Shown: in pieces, positions 1-8,307 of the stretch
How the letters are laid out: each line of letters begins with the position of its first letter
Position numbering within the stretch: the first letter of the stretch is position 1
Assembly: GCA_021162285.1 (NCBI GenBank)
Contig: JAGGYZ010000115.1
Location: 1-30,979, forward strand
From: Candidatus Fermentibacteraceae bacterium
GTDB taxonomy: Bacteria; Fermentibacterota; Fermentibacteria; Fermentibacterales; JCC-6
Length of the DNA: 30,979 bases
Reading direction: 5' to 3'
The notes under the pieces: generated by a model
Database searches by the model: none
What the model was told of the DNA's origin: nothing
The model's input: only the letters and a program-made list of their open reading frames with translations
Made by a program: the position numbers and the translations under genes

Positions 1-430
1 CCTGACCCTTTCTGTTTCCGATGCTGATTTTGATCTGCAGTGACTGGAGATACCAGTCCAGAGCTTCGCTGTAGTTTCCACGATCTCTGTATATGTTTCC
101 TATGTTGTTGCTGGTTCCTGCTATACCTTGCCTGTCCCCCAGCTTCTTCCAGATGAAGAGAGCATTCTTATAGTACTCGAGGGCTTCCTCAAAATCGCCT
201 TTCACCCAGCATGTGGTACCGTACATGTGAAGGCTTGATGCGATAGAACCGTCGTCATTCAGATTGCGGGCAAGAGCCAGAGCTTCCTCTGCATGATGCC
301 TGGCTGCGTCGGGGGAATTGCGGTACTCTGCTCCAGCCAGCCGATTTAGTGCACTCACCAGCTCCAGGTCAGTTCCGGGGGACGTTCTCAGTCTCTCTAC
401 TTCGGAAACAAGGGCTTTGAGGCTGCTCAC
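1..430 (-). CDS. TPR repeat protein, partial (C-terminus beyond left edge)
   Basis: The reading frame is open from a GTG at 430 to the left edge, giving 143 codons of the N-terminal part. Two helical repeats about 40 residues apart (AxxYGxxxWxxGDFEEALEYY and NNIGNIYRDRGNYSEALDWY) match the TPR_12-type tetratricopeptide pattern, which usually mediates protein-protein contacts. The GTG is preferred because GGAG lies 6 bases upstream. An in-frame ATG at 502 directly follows a stop codon, has no ribosome site, and would add 24 residues containing a CxCxxC cluster. The gene lies just downstream of the hypothetical gene ending at 523 and could be the last member of the minus-strand glycosyltransferase operon. 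TPR identity is secure; the function is unknown and any C-terminal effector domain is out of view. Confidence 0.75.
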   Translation of the reverse strand, partial: MSSLKALVSEVERLRTSPGTDLELVSALNRLAGAEYRNSPDAARHHAEEALALARNLNDDGSIASSLHMYGTTCWVKGDFEEALEYYKNALFIWKKLGDRQGIAGTSNNIGNIYRDRGNYSEALDWYLQSLQIKISIGNRKGQ

Positions 431-522
431 TTTACTCTCCAGAGGAACGGGTAATTTCTTACAATACAGACAATAGCAGGTAGTTTCCCCTGCTGTCAAC
501 ATTCATGAGTCGTACGAAGATG

Positions 523-1005
523 TTATTCGGCTGTGCTCCGTGGCGGTGGTTTGATTCCGACTACAAGAGAACTCCATTCGAGGGCGTACCAGCTTCCGTC
601 GTTTCTCTTTCTGACTGTAATCGGTCTTGGGCTGTGGGCACCGGTGCAGGCCACAAACAGCTTGACTCTGCCCTGGTCAGGTGTTCCGCTGTAGCGGTTT
701 GTGGTAAAATCAAATTCAAGGTTCTCAGGAAGCCTGTAGCCGTTTGAAGCAGCGGTTCCTGTAAAATAGGAATGAATCATGTAGGGTTTTGATTTCAGCT
801 GACTTTCGGCAAGCTGCAGAGTACTGAAAGTGACATCCGGGTTCATTTCTTTCAAAGCCTCGATACCGGCAGCGCTGTTTTCCGCCAGTATGTTCAGTGC
901 AAAGATACAGGCTGCTGCTGCTCCTTCGGGGGTTCTGTGAAGGTCGGGAAGCAATGTGCTGAAATCCTCTTTTGAAAGCGGTAATATTTTAACTGCGTAT
1001 TTCAA
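523..1005 (-). CDS. Conserved hypothetical protein (possibly DUF6935-like)
   Basis: A 160-residue soluble protein without signal peptide or membrane segment. It starts at a TTG preceded by GAAGGG 8 bases upstream and begins only 2 bases after the stop of the glycosyltransferase gene, so the two are likely co-translated. The N-terminal half is helical (PEGAAAACIFALNILAEN). The C-terminal half is strand-rich, with a motif like DQGRVKLFVACTGAHSPRPI followed by a W-x-x-x-E-W-S-S-L segment near residues 137-145. From memory this resembles a domain of unknown function, DUF6935, found in Firmicutes and Bacteroidetes proteins; I cannot verify that. No catalytic motif is obvious. Placement in a glycosyltransferase operon may be incidental. 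Confidence 0.65.
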   Translation of the reverse strand: MKYAVKILPLSKEDFSTLLPDLHRTPEGAAAACIFALNILAENSAAGIEALKEMNPDVTFSTLQLAESQLKSKPYMIHSYFTGTAASNGYRLPENLEFDFTTNRYSGTPDQGRVKLFVACTGAHSPRPITVRKRNDGSWYALEWSSLVVGIKPPPRSTAE

Positions 1006-1007
1006 TT

Positions 1008-2213
1008 TTATTTCCCTTCGGCTAGAATTCTGTTGAAGTTTGAGAAAAGTATGTGTACCTGTTTTTCAGGAGAATGACTGACGGTTATTTTTTTCCTGCC
1101 CTCAAGACCCATACGGCTGGCTGATTCCCTGTCTGCAAACATCCTTTCCATGGCATCTGCAAGCTCTTCTGCGGAATCGGGGTTAACAAGAACACCATTT
1201 ACACCGCTTTGTATCAGTTCAGGAATTCCGGATATTCTGGTGGAAATACAGGGTACACCCATTCCCATCGCCTCCATCAGTGCAACAGGAATACCGTCCC
1301 TGTCTCCATTCTCCGCCTGGACGCAGGGAAGAACAAACACAGCTGCAGCAGCAACAGCATCCAGTGTTTCTTCAGAGTTCAGTGCACCGGGGAATTCCAC
1401 AGGAAATTCATAGTCTGTGCTCCTGTACTCTTTCAGTCTGGTTCCATCCGCATCAGAACCGATAACTTTAAGTTTACAGCCTGCAGCTCTGTGCTGAAGA
1501 ATGGCGGCAGCTTCCATGAGAACCGGTACCCCCTTCTTGGGAACCAGGCCGCTTGCCACACACACTGCCAGGTTCTTTTCCGGAGGCTTTTTTCTTTCAG
1601 GAAGTTCGGATGTGTTCAGCCCCAGCCGTACCACAACTATGTCTTTGCTGCTGAGACCGTGGTTCATCAGAAAGTTAATGTTGTAACTGGAGATGGTGAA
1701 AACCGCTGCCGCTGAAGACAGAACTCTTCGCAGCCTGTTTACAGACCTTGGGACAAAAATGTCTGTAGCGTGTGCTGTTACTGTATACGGCACATTCAGG
1801 ATGTATGCGGCGATTCTGGCAATATGAGCGTTGTCAAGAGCAAAGTGGGCATGAATAATGTCCGGCCTGCCGGATGGATTCATTCCCAGCACAGCATCTG
1901 ACGCTACAATAAAATACCTGAACTCCTTTTCTCTCAGTGACCGGAACAGAGCTTTTGTGAACCGCAGAGATTTCAGCAGCGGGAACACCAGGTGCCAGGC
2001 AGGGCTGGTCAGGTATTTGAATTTGAGAACTCTCTGAACCCCCACCGACCTGCTCGCAGGGTTTGGGGAAATTTCATTCCAGAAATCAGCCGGCCGGTTG
2101 CCTTTTGACTTTTCAGGCAGCACAACGGAAACATCTACCCCTGCGGCAGACAGAGCGTCAATCTCCCTGTTTACATAGGGAGGTAAAAAACCCAGCATGT
2201 AGAGAACCTTCAC
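1008..2213 (-). CDS. GT4-family glycosyltransferase (WcaL/colanic-acid type)
   Basis: A 401-residue enzyme with two Rossmann lobes (GT-B fold) expected to move a sugar from a nucleotide-sugar to a growing glycan at the cytoplasmic face of the membrane. The acceptor lobe has HAHFALDNAHIARIA (about 121-135) and the TAHATDIF segment (146-153) typical of this family. The donor lobe opens with SGLVPKKG (221-228) and carries GDRDGIPVALMEAM (303-316), where Asp307 and Glu314 take the place of the usual EX7E pair, as is common in WcaL-like enzymes. The start is GTG at 2213, whose last two bases lie in the TGA of the upstream gene (GTGA overlap), indicating translational coupling. It is the third enzyme of a minus-strand glycosyltransferase operon. 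Donor and acceptor cannot be read from sequence. Confidence 0.9.
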   Translation of the reverse strand: MKVLYMLGFLPPYVNREIDALSAAGVDVSVVLPEKSKGNRPADFWNEISPNPASRSVGVQRVLKFKYLTSPAWHLVFPLLKSLRFTKALFRSLREKEFRYFIVASDAVLGMNPSGRPDIIHAHFALDNAHIARIAAYILNVPYTVTAHATDIFVPRSVNRLRRVLSSAAAVFTISSYNINFLMNHGLSSKDIVVVRLGLNTSELPERKKPPEKNLAVCVASGLVPKKGVPVLMEAAAILQHRAAGCKLKVIGSDADGTRLKEYRSTDYEFPVEFPGALNSEETLDAVAAAAVFVLPCVQAENGDRDGIPVALMEAMGMGVPCISTRISGIPELIQSGVNGVLVNPDSAEELADAMERMFADRESASRMGLEGRKKITVSHSPEKQVHILFSNFNRILAEGK

Positions 2214-3472
2214 GGACCGGCCATTTCGTCGAGGAAACCTGCCAGTTTACGCATAACATTTTCAGCAGAAAAGGTATTCTCGATGGCGGCAGTGTCTGCA
2301 GGTACTCTGAGACCTGATGTTTTCCACTGGTACTCCAGGTTCTCGAACATCACTGCCACCTGTTCTGCATCGGGATGAACGATGTATCCCCGACCGGGAT
2401 TTCTTATTCTCGCGGCCATGGACCCTTCCGGTACTATTCCCAGAACAGTTCTTCCCGAGGCAAGGTACTCTGCCGTTTTGCTTGAGTTCTTGTAGTGACT
2501 TCCCCGGTGCTGATCAAGGTATGCGATAAGTACATCGCAGTTTCTCTGGAATTCGGGAACCTCCCGCCATTTGATATGTCCCACATGGGTTACCCGGCCT
2601 TTCAGCGGTTCAGTGTTTACTTCCTTCAGGGAAGAACGGTCTATGCCGCCTGCCATTTTCACCCTGAGTTTTGACTGCGGATTCCTGCCGTAGAACATTT
2701 TCAGACCCTCAAGAAGCTTTTCAGGGGAATGATTTGCAAAGAAATTCCCAGTCCATCCCGCTGTAAGATGGTCAGGGTCAGGTACAGGAGAATCAGCTCT
2801 GGTAATTCGGTCGGGATCGTATCCGTTTTCTGCCACATGGGAGGGAGGGCAGATCTTCTCGTACTTTTCCAGGAAGTAGCCTGCAGAGTCTTCCGTTGTT
2901 GCTATTATTCCTCTGGCCCTGCTGACCACCTTTCTCTCGAGCAGAGATTCAACAAATCTGTTCAGTCTGCTGGGCCACTCTACACAGCTGTCTTCCAGCC
3001 AGAGGTCTCCAAAAAAGGGAATAAAGGGCAGAGCAGTCTGCTGTGCTGCAGAGATGGCTATGAGGTGCAGAGAATGATGGGGACCGAACGAAACAATAGC
3101 ATCAGGTTTCTCGTCTGCTATGATCTTTTTAAGAACGGGAACAACCTTTTTCTTCCAGGTGATTACTCTGTCCGGAATCAGTATGTAGTTGTGTGCAACG
3201 AAGTTTGCAAGCCTGCGCAGTGAACTCTGCTCTCCGCCGGAGGTGCTGTTTCCAGGAGAGGTTTTCCCGTGTGGGACTCTGAACACTTTCAGATCTGAAG
3301 GCACTTCGCGGAGAAGAGTTTTGTCTACAGCCATTCCCCTGGGTTTATCCACAGTAACAACTATTACTTCCCACTGGTTGCGTGGAAGATACCTGCACAT
3401 GTTGAGAACAACAGAAGTTCCGCCTGTAGACAGAGGAGGAAAGGTGTAGGTAACAAGGATCAGCTTTTTCAT
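2210..3472 (-). CDS. Glycosyltransferase, GT4/WbuB-like
   Basis: A 420-residue GT-B glycosyltransferase. The N-terminus MKKLILVTYTFPPLSTGGTS has the glycine-rich acceptor loop used by WbuB-like and other GT4 enzymes. Further features are a GDLWLED segment, IIATTEDSAGYF, and AENGYDPDRI before the donor lobe. The C-terminal part has KTAEYLASGRTVLGIVPEGS in place of the usual EX7E block, so one catalytic acid is less clear than in its neighbours. The start ATG lies 1 base after the upstream stop and has GAGG 4 bases before it. The 3' end overlaps the next gene by 4 bases. It most likely acts with its neighbours in building a surface polysaccharide; sugar specificity is unknown. Confidence 0.88.
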   Translation of the reverse strand: MKKLILVTYTFPPLSTGGTSVVLNMCRYLPRNQWEVIVVTVDKPRGMAVDKTLLREVPSDLKVFRVPHGKTSPGNSTSGGEQSSLRRLANFVAHNYILIPDRVITWKKKVVPVLKKIIADEKPDAIVSFGPHHSLHLIAISAAQQTALPFIPFFGDLWLEDSCVEWPSRLNRFVESLLERKVVSRARGIIATTEDSAGYFLEKYEKICPPSHVAENGYDPDRITRADSPVPDPDHLTAGWTGNFFANHSPEKLLEGLKMFYGRNPQSKLRVKMAGGIDRSSLKEVNTEPLKGRVTHVGHIKWREVPEFQRNCDVLIAYLDQHRGSHYKNSSKTAEYLASGRTVLGIVPEGSMAARIRNPGRGYIVHPDAEQVAVMFENLEYQWKTSGLRVPADTAAIENTFSAENVMRKLAGFLDEMAGP

Positions 3473-3473
3473 T

Positions 3474-4733
3474 TTACCTCAGTTTCCTGTACAGATTCCG
3501 CAGGATTTCACTCTGCGGTTCCCAGTTGTATCGGCTCAGAGCTGCTTTCCTGCCGTTTTCCTTCATTCTGTCTCGCATATCCGGGTTGGCCGCAAGCCTT
3601 TCCACCGCCTCTGCTATTTCTTCTGGTGAGTCGGGATCAACGGTAATACCACTTTCTGCCTCTCCCAGTACTCTTTTGAGTTCGGGAAAGTCACTTGAGA
3701 CTATGGGCACACCAGCCATCATGTATTCATACAGTTTATTGGGAAGCGAGTAGTAGTGGTTCAGGCATGTGTTTCTGAAAAGAATGAACCCCATATCCGC
3801 GTCGACAGTAATCTCCGGAAGCTCCTCGGAGGGAACAGGGGGGAGAAAGAATACCCTGTTGTTCAGCCTTCTGTCTGCTGCCATCTGCTGAAGGGTGCCG
3901 TTCCATGTGTCCATACCTATAAACACAAACTTCAATTTTGGATTCCCGGTAAGCTCTGCTGCGGTCAGCAGTTCTTCCAGCCCTCTTTCCGGGCACAGAA
4001 CACCCTGATACAAAGCTATTACATCATCCGGTTCCGAATTGATCATGGATCGAAGCCGACCCTTTTCCGGGAGTTTAAGGAGTTTTTCAGGGGCGTTTTC
4101 AACAATGTGAAGATTTCTCATGGATGGATACATTTCCTGCATCCTCCGGCCGCGCATGGGAGTTACAGCGATCACTGCGTCTGCCCTGTAAATGTATTTC
4201 TGTTCTATTCTTTTAAGTCTTATTTTGTTCAATGGGTGTGTTGCAATAAGGTACCGCGATGATTCCAGCCACAGTTCGTGACTGTCGTAAACCAGTTTTG
4301 CTCTGTTTTGCGCAGCGACTGATCCGCAGATCTCAAGAGTGTCCAGATCGTTGGCATGGTAGACATCAGCGTTTACCTGCAGCGCAGTTTTTTTAAGCTT
4401 TCTCTCCCACGGTATATCACGCTGGAGGTCTGCTGTCAGCCTTCTCAGCCTGTTTTTTCTCAGGTATCGGATGACTCTTGCCCTGACTGACTGATCGATG
4501 TTTTCAGAAGCCTCAGCAACCCTGCTGCGGAGTTTTTGTTTTGATTCAGAGAAGACAGGTGGTCTTAGTATACGGATACCCTCTGAGCTCTCTTCCTCAG
4601 GTGCACCTGCTTCAGGCATGGCGATCACCGTTACCTGCCAACCGTCTTTTGCAAGAACGGCCATTTCCTTCTTTACTCTTGCATCATTTGAAAGGCGGTT
4701 TTTCACCACCATACAGACACTGTCTGTGGACAA
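3474..4733 (-). CDS. GT4-family glycosyltransferase
   Basis: A 419-residue GT-B enzyme and the first gene of the minus-strand operon. The N-terminal lobe starts VCMVVKNRLSNDARVKKEM, the (N/D)DxRVxKE signature of this branch, and contains DVYHANDLDT and KLVYDSHELW. The donor lobe begins ALYQGVLCPERGLEEL and ends with LPNKLYEYMMAGVPIVSSDF, the equivalent of the EX7E region. A longer frame begins at GTG 4748, but GGAGGG falls just after that codon and sits 4-5 bases before the TTG at 4733, so TTG 4733 is the better start. Three genes follow with 1 base, -4 bases and 2 bases between them. The substrate is unknown; a role in exopolysaccharide or O-antigen assembly is inferred from the cluster. Confidence 0.88.
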   Translation of the reverse strand: MSTDSVCMVVKNRLSNDARVKKEMAVLAKDGWQVTVIAMPEAGAPEEESSEGIRILRPPVFSESKQKLRSRVAEASENIDQSVRARVIRYLRKNRLRRLTADLQRDIPWERKLKKTALQVNADVYHANDLDTLEICGSVAAQNRAKLVYDSHELWLESSRYLIATHPLNKIRLKRIEQKYIYRADAVIAVTPMRGRRMQEMYPSMRNLHIVENAPEKLLKLPEKGRLRSMINSEPDDVIALYQGVLCPERGLEELLTAAELTGNPKLKFVFIGMDTWNGTLQQMAADRRLNNRVFFLPPVPSEELPEITVDADMGFILFRNTCLNHYYSLPNKLYEYMMAGVPIVSSDFPELKRVLGEAESGITVDPDSPEEIAEAVERLAANPDMRDRMKENGRKAALSRYNWEPQSEILRNLYRKLR

Positions 4734-4797
4734 TTTCCCTCCCTGCACAATCTGTGTTACATCTCAAACATAATTCTTTAACGGCAGTCTGCGCAGT

Positions 4798-4826
4798 GTG
4801 ACTTCAATCCTGCGCTTGGCTATACT
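4798..4826 (+). promoter_or_regulatory. Putative sigma70-type promoter for the plus-strand six-gene operon
   Basis: GTGACT at 4798-4803 (4 of 6 to TTGACA) and TATACT at 4821-4826 (5 of 6 to TATAAT) are separated by exactly 17 bases. Transcription would begin near 4833, about 40 bases before the preferred TTG start at 4873. It lies in the short divergent region between two glycosyltransferase operons. Prediction from consensus only. Confidence 0.45.
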
Positions 4827-4872
4827 TCCGTGTACCGGGTCTGTTGCATGGAAGTTTATCGAAAGAGACAGC

Positions 4873-5919
4873 TTGAGAATATCATTTGTAATGGTTGGCT
4901 TGAAGGACCTGAGCACAGGTGGGTACCTGTTCAATTTCAAAATGGCTGATGCGTTGAGCCATGCCGGTCATGAGGTTGATGTAATACATTTTTCCACAAT
5001 TCCGGAAAGCATCCGCGGTTCAAGGTTAAAGGGTTCTTTGTATGTTCTTCGCCGGGTACTGAAGTACAGGCCTGATCTGCTGGTTATCAGTAAAAGCTAC
5101 AGTTTTATGGTCCCTCTGAGGATGTTTCTGCCCTTTGTTTCCTGTCCTGTACTTTATCTGGTTCATCATCTGGAATGGCATGACAGGAAAGACCGGGTTT
5201 CCAGATTGAGAAGAGCACTTATCCGCTGGTTCATCAAAGCGGGAAACAGGGTGTGGGTAAACAGCAGAAGCACTGCTGATGATGTTGTTTCCCTGGGGAT
5301 ATCCAGGAACAGGCTTTCCGTCATCCCCCCGGGATTTGAAAGGTTCAGCACAGTTCCAGAAGACAGACCGCTGCCGGTACAGGTTCTTACCGTGGGCAGT
5401 GTCTGTGTAAGAAAAAACCAGCTCACACTGGTAAAAGCCTGTGCTATGCTTCAGGATCTTGATTTCAGGCTGGTTATCGCCGGAGACGAATCGGCTGATG
5501 CCGACTATTCGAAATCGGTGAGGGAACAGGCAGCAGTTATGGGAGACAGGGTAACTTTTCTGGGGCATGTATCTGCAGGCGAACTTCATGATGCCTACAA
5601 TCGCAGCCACATACTTGCGAACCTTTCCGTGTGGGAGGGGTATGGAATAGCAGTGGCAGAAGCCATGTGGGCAGGGCTGCCTGTTGTTGCAGCTGATGCC
5701 GGGGCAGTTCCCGAGCTTGTTACCAGTGGAGAAAACGGATATCTGATCCCTCCCGGTAATGCGGAGATTTGCGCTGACCGTCTGAAAGAGCTTATTGTCA
5801 ACGAAGACTTGAGAAAACAGATGTCTCACCGTGCCAGGAACACAGCAGAGGATCTATTTTCGTGGCGCGATACAGGAAGGGAGTTTGTTCGTCTTGCACA
5901 AGAAACTGCTGGTTGCTAA
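4873..5919 (+). CDS. GT4-family glycosyltransferase
   Basis: A 348-residue GT-B enzyme. It begins with RISFVMVGLKDLSTGGYLFN, the acceptor-lobe loop, continues with YLVHHLEWHDRK and VWVNSRSTADDVV, then the donor lobe at VLTVGSVCVRKNQ. The nucleotide-sugar EX7E motif is intact with Glu255 and Glu263 in WEGYGIAVAEAMWAGLPVV. The frame is open back to a GTG at 4798, but that codon overlaps the predicted -35 box and the extra 25 residues do not resemble the family. TTG 4873, preceded by the weak AAAGAGA, is therefore preferred; ATG 4891 is a second choice. It heads the plus-strand operon and overlaps the aspartokinase gene by 26 bases. Together with UppP two genes downstream it suggests polyprenyl-linked glycan synthesis. 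Confidence 0.88.
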   Translation: MRISFVMVGLKDLSTGGYLFNFKMADALSHAGHEVDVIHFSTIPESIRGSRLKGSLYVLRRVLKYRPDLLVISKSYSFMVPLRMFLPFVSCPVLYLVHHLEWHDRKDRVSRLRRALIRWFIKAGNRVWVNSRSTADDVVSLGISRNRLSVIPPGFERFSTVPEDRPLPVQVLTVGSVCVRKNQLTLVKACAMLQDLDFRLVIAGDESADADYSKSVREQAAVMGDRVTFLGHVSAGELHDAYNRSHILANLSVWEGYGIAVAEAMWAGLPVVAADAGAVPELVTSGENGYLIPPGNAEICADRLKELIVNEDLRKQMSHRARNTAEDLFSWRDTGREFVRLAQETAGC

Positions 5920-7081
5920 GTTCGGCGGAACCAGTTTGTCTGATACGCAGAAGAGGCAAACTGCGGTCAACCACTGTGCTTCCCTGCTTGAAGACTCTGA
6001 AAAACTGGTTGTTGTTGTCTCCGCCATGGGCCGAAACGGCGACCCCTACGCAACAGATACCCTTCTGAATCTGGTATCGGAAGACTCAAGTGTTTACGAG
6101 AAAGACAGACTGATGGTGTGTGGAGAGGTAATCAGTGCGCTGGTGCTGGCCTCTGCTCTTCGCGACAGCGGAATAAGTGCAGAAGCACTCACCGGCTGGG
6201 AAGCGGGAATAGCAACCGATGGAGAATCCGGCAATGCCCGGATAGTGAGCATCGATACGCACAGAATACAGGAGGTGCTTTCCAGCCACAGGGTTGTGGT
6301 TATTTCGGGCTTTCAGGGCCTGTCCCCCGGCGGTTATGTGAATACTCTTGGCCGGGGAGGAACGGACACATCTGCAGTTGTTCTTGGAATAGCTCTTGGT
6401 GCAGACGAGGTTCTTCTCTACAAAACCGTTGATTCTGTTTACACCGCTGATCCCATGAAAGTTCCTTCAGCCCTGGAGCTTTCGGTTATCTCCTCTGAGG
6501 ACCTGAGGCAGATGGCATGGCAGGGAGCAAAGGTGGTTCATCCCAGAGCTGCAGAAGCTGCCCAGGCATCCGATATCGTGTTGAAAGTAAAGTCTTTCCA
6601 TACAGGCAAAGTTGTTACTGAGGTTGTAAAAAAGCCTCTTGAAAATACGAATTACATAGTTGGCGTTGCATCGGGACAGGTTGTTACCGGGTTTACTGTA
6701 ACAGGTTCCGGAAAACCTTCCGCCTTTTTTGCCGGTATGTTCCGGAGAATTGCGGACAGCGGTGTTTCCATGGATATGTTCAGTGTTTTCGAATGCACTG
6801 CGGCATTCACCGTTCCTCTGGAATCTACCGAAGCAGTGCAGCGGATTCTTGATTCCATGGGTCTTCGCTACACTACGGTGGGTCCGTGTACAAAGGTTTC
6901 AATTGTGGGAGCTGGAATGCACGGTCTCCGTGGTGTAATGGCAAGGTTCTGCGAAGCTCTTGAACGGGTTGATATTGACGCACTGCAAACGGTAGATTCG
7001 CATGCAACCATAAGTGCTCTGGTCCTTGTTGAGCAGAGAGACACGGCATTGCAGGAATTACACAGGGAGTTTATTGAATGA
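5894..7081 (+). CDS. lysC: Aspartate kinase (monofunctional, ACT-domain regulated)
   Basis: Phosphorylates L-aspartate to aspartyl-4-phosphate, the first step toward lysine/diaminopimelate, threonine and methionine. The 395-residue chain has KFGGTS at 9-14 (ATP/aspartate site), the GRGGTDTSA loop at 153-161, and TVDSVYTADP and MAWQGAKVVHPRAAEAA, all in the amino acid kinase domain. About 130 C-terminal residues (YIVGVASGQVVTGFTVTG onward) form two ACT domains that normally bind an inhibitory end product. The frame is open back to 5831, inside the preceding gene, but the family starts just before KFGGTS. TTG 5894, with AAGGGAG about 10 bases upstream, fits. No other gene of the aspartate pathway is nearby, so its place between a glycosyltransferase and uppP is unexplained; diaminopimelate supply for peptidoglycan is one possible link. 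Confidence 0.93.
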   Translation: MHKKLLVAKFGGTSLSDTQKRQTAVNHCASLLEDSEKLVVVVSAMGRNGDPYATDTLLNLVSEDSSVYEKDRLMVCGEVISALVLASALRDSGISAEALTGWEAGIATDGESGNARIVSIDTHRIQEVLSSHRVVVISGFQGLSPGGYVNTLGRGGTDTSAVVLGIALGADEVLLYKTVDSVYTADPMKVPSALELSVISSEDLRQMAWQGAKVVHPRAAEAAQASDIVLKVKSFHTGKVVTEVVKKPLENTNYIVGVASGQVVTGFTVTGSGKPSAFFAGMFRRIADSGVSMDMFSVFECTAAFTVPLESTEAVQRILDSMGLRYTTVGPCTKVSIVGAGMHGLRGVMARFCEALERVDIDALQTVDSHATISALVLVEQRDTALQELHREFIE

Positions 7082-7851
7082 ACCCATTAGAAGCCGCTGT
7101 TCTGGCGGTTGTTCAAGGTCTTACAGAGTTTCTGCCGGTATCCAGTTCCGGCCACCTGGCCATGGCCTCACACCTTATGAATGTTCCGGACGGAGGGCTG
7201 GCTTTTGATATAGTTCTTCATCTGGGTACCCTTCTTGCAGTGTTTGTTTTCTACTGGAAAGACATAACCGCCCTGTGCCGCGGTATTGTTTCCAGGGAAA
7301 AAAATAGTCTTGTGCTGGGTGCAACTCTTGTCGTCGGCACCATACCGGTTGCACTTGCCGGTTTGTTTTTCGGTGATTTCGTTGAAGCTCTCAGAGAAAA
7401 CATGGTTTTTGTTTCCTCAGCTCTGATTGTTACAGGCACGATCCTGTTTCTGTCGGGGAAAATTACTCAGAGATCCACACCGGGAGTTACCTTCAGGAGG
7501 GGGTTGATGGTAGGTCTTGCACAGACCATTGCCATCCTTCCGGGTATCTCGCGGTCGGGAACGACGATCAGTACAGGTCTCTTTGCGGGGCTTTCACGGG
7601 AAGAAGCAGCAAGGTTTTCTTTTCTTCTGGCTATTCCCGCTATTCTGGGAGCTGCTGTAAAAGAGCTTCCGCATGCCACCTGGAGTATGCCGGTGGGGAT
7701 TGTTATTATCGGGTTTGTTGTTTCTGCTGTGGTGGGGTTTGGCGCTCTGGCTCTTCTCGTGAGATTTGTAAAGCAGGGAAAACTTTCCGGTTTTGCCTGG
7801 TACTGCTGGGCGGTGGCCATTGCCGGACTTGCAGCTTTTCAGCTGGGTTAG
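7078..7851 (+). CDS. uppP: Undecaprenyl-diphosphatase
   Basis: Integral membrane enzyme of the BacA/UppP family that hydrolyses undecaprenyl diphosphate to the monophosphate, recycling the lipid carrier for peptidoglycan and other surface polymers. The length, 257 residues, is slightly under the usual 265-280. Both family signatures are intact: QGLTEFLPVSSSGHL at 13-27 (Gln13/Glu17 form the Q/ExxxE motif, then Ser22-24 and His26) and PGISRSGTT at 155-163 with Arg159. Several hydrophobic helices fill the rest. Its ATG overlaps the aspartokinase stop as ATGA, so translation is coupled. It also confers bacitracin tolerance in well-studied bacteria. It fits functionally with the surrounding glycosyltransferases. 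Confidence 0.95.
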   Translation: MNPLEAAVLAVVQGLTEFLPVSSSGHLAMASHLMNVPDGGLAFDIVLHLGTLLAVFVFYWKDITALCRGIVSREKNSLVLGATLVVGTIPVALAGLFFGDFVEALRENMVFVSSALIVTGTILFLSGKITQRSTPGVTFRRGLMVGLAQTIAILPGISRSGTTISTGLFAGLSREEAARFSFLLAIPAILGAAVKELPHATWSMPVGIVIIGFVVSAVVGFGALALLVRFVKQGKLSGFAWYCWAVAIAGLAAFQLG

Positions 7852-7875
7852 AGCGAGGACCGCAGGAGGTTTAGA

Positions 7876-8307
7876 ATTACTTCAAGAGAAATTGATGCCT
7901 TTGTAGGCAGATGCGCTGTGGCAAGGCTTGGCGTTATTTCCATGGGAGAACCCTATGTTGTCCCGCTCAATTTTGTTTACATTGATGGAACAGTGTATTT
8001 TCACGGTGCGTTGAGTGGAAGAAAGATTGAAGCATTGAAGACAAATCCTGCAGTGTGTCTGGAGTTCGATGCCATGCACGGAGTGAGCGTAGAGAAACAG
8101 ACGACATTCTACACCAGTGTTGTTGCGTGGGGCACAGCGGAGTTTCTTGCAGATGCAGGTTTGGAAAAGAAAAAACAGCATATACTGGAAAAGTTGTGTT
8201 TGAAGTATCTGAGCAGTTCTCCGGTGATTACCCGTGAGATGGCGGAGGGTACGGCTGTGGTTGCCGTTCCGCTGAGAAAAGTTACTTTCAGGGAGAGTAC
8301 GGAATGA
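7876..8307 (+). CDS. Pyridoxamine 5'-phosphate oxidase-family (split-barrel flavin-binding) protein, likely ATT start
   Basis: A split beta-barrel protein of the PNPOx/NimA-like class that usually binds FMN, F420 or haem. Family segments include VARLGVISMGEPYVVPLNFVY, then YFHGALSGRKIEAL with the basic phosphate-contacting residues, and TTFYTSVVAWGTAEF. The conserved N-terminal part (ITSREIDAFVGRCAVARLG) has no ATG, GTG or TTG codon before GTG 7918, and the frame is closed by the uppP stop at 7849. A perfect AGGAGG at 7864-7869 lies 6 bases before an ATT at 7876, giving 143 residues, close to the family norm. Starting at GTG 7918 would leave 129 residues and remove the first element of the fold. 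The 3' end overlaps the next gene as ATGA. Substrate unknown. Confidence 0.8.
   Translation: MTSREIDAFVGRCAVARLGVISMGEPYVVPLNFVYIDGTVYFHGALSGRKIEALKTNPAVCLEFDAMHGVSVEKQTTFYTSVVAWGTAEFLADAGLEKKKQHILEKLCLKYLSSSPVITREMAEGTAVVAVPLRKVTFRESTE

Noticed and set aside
5026..5829. 267-codon minus-strand frame inside the glycosyltransferase gene
   Set aside because: Shadow of the plus-strand GT4 gene, which has intact catalytic motifs.
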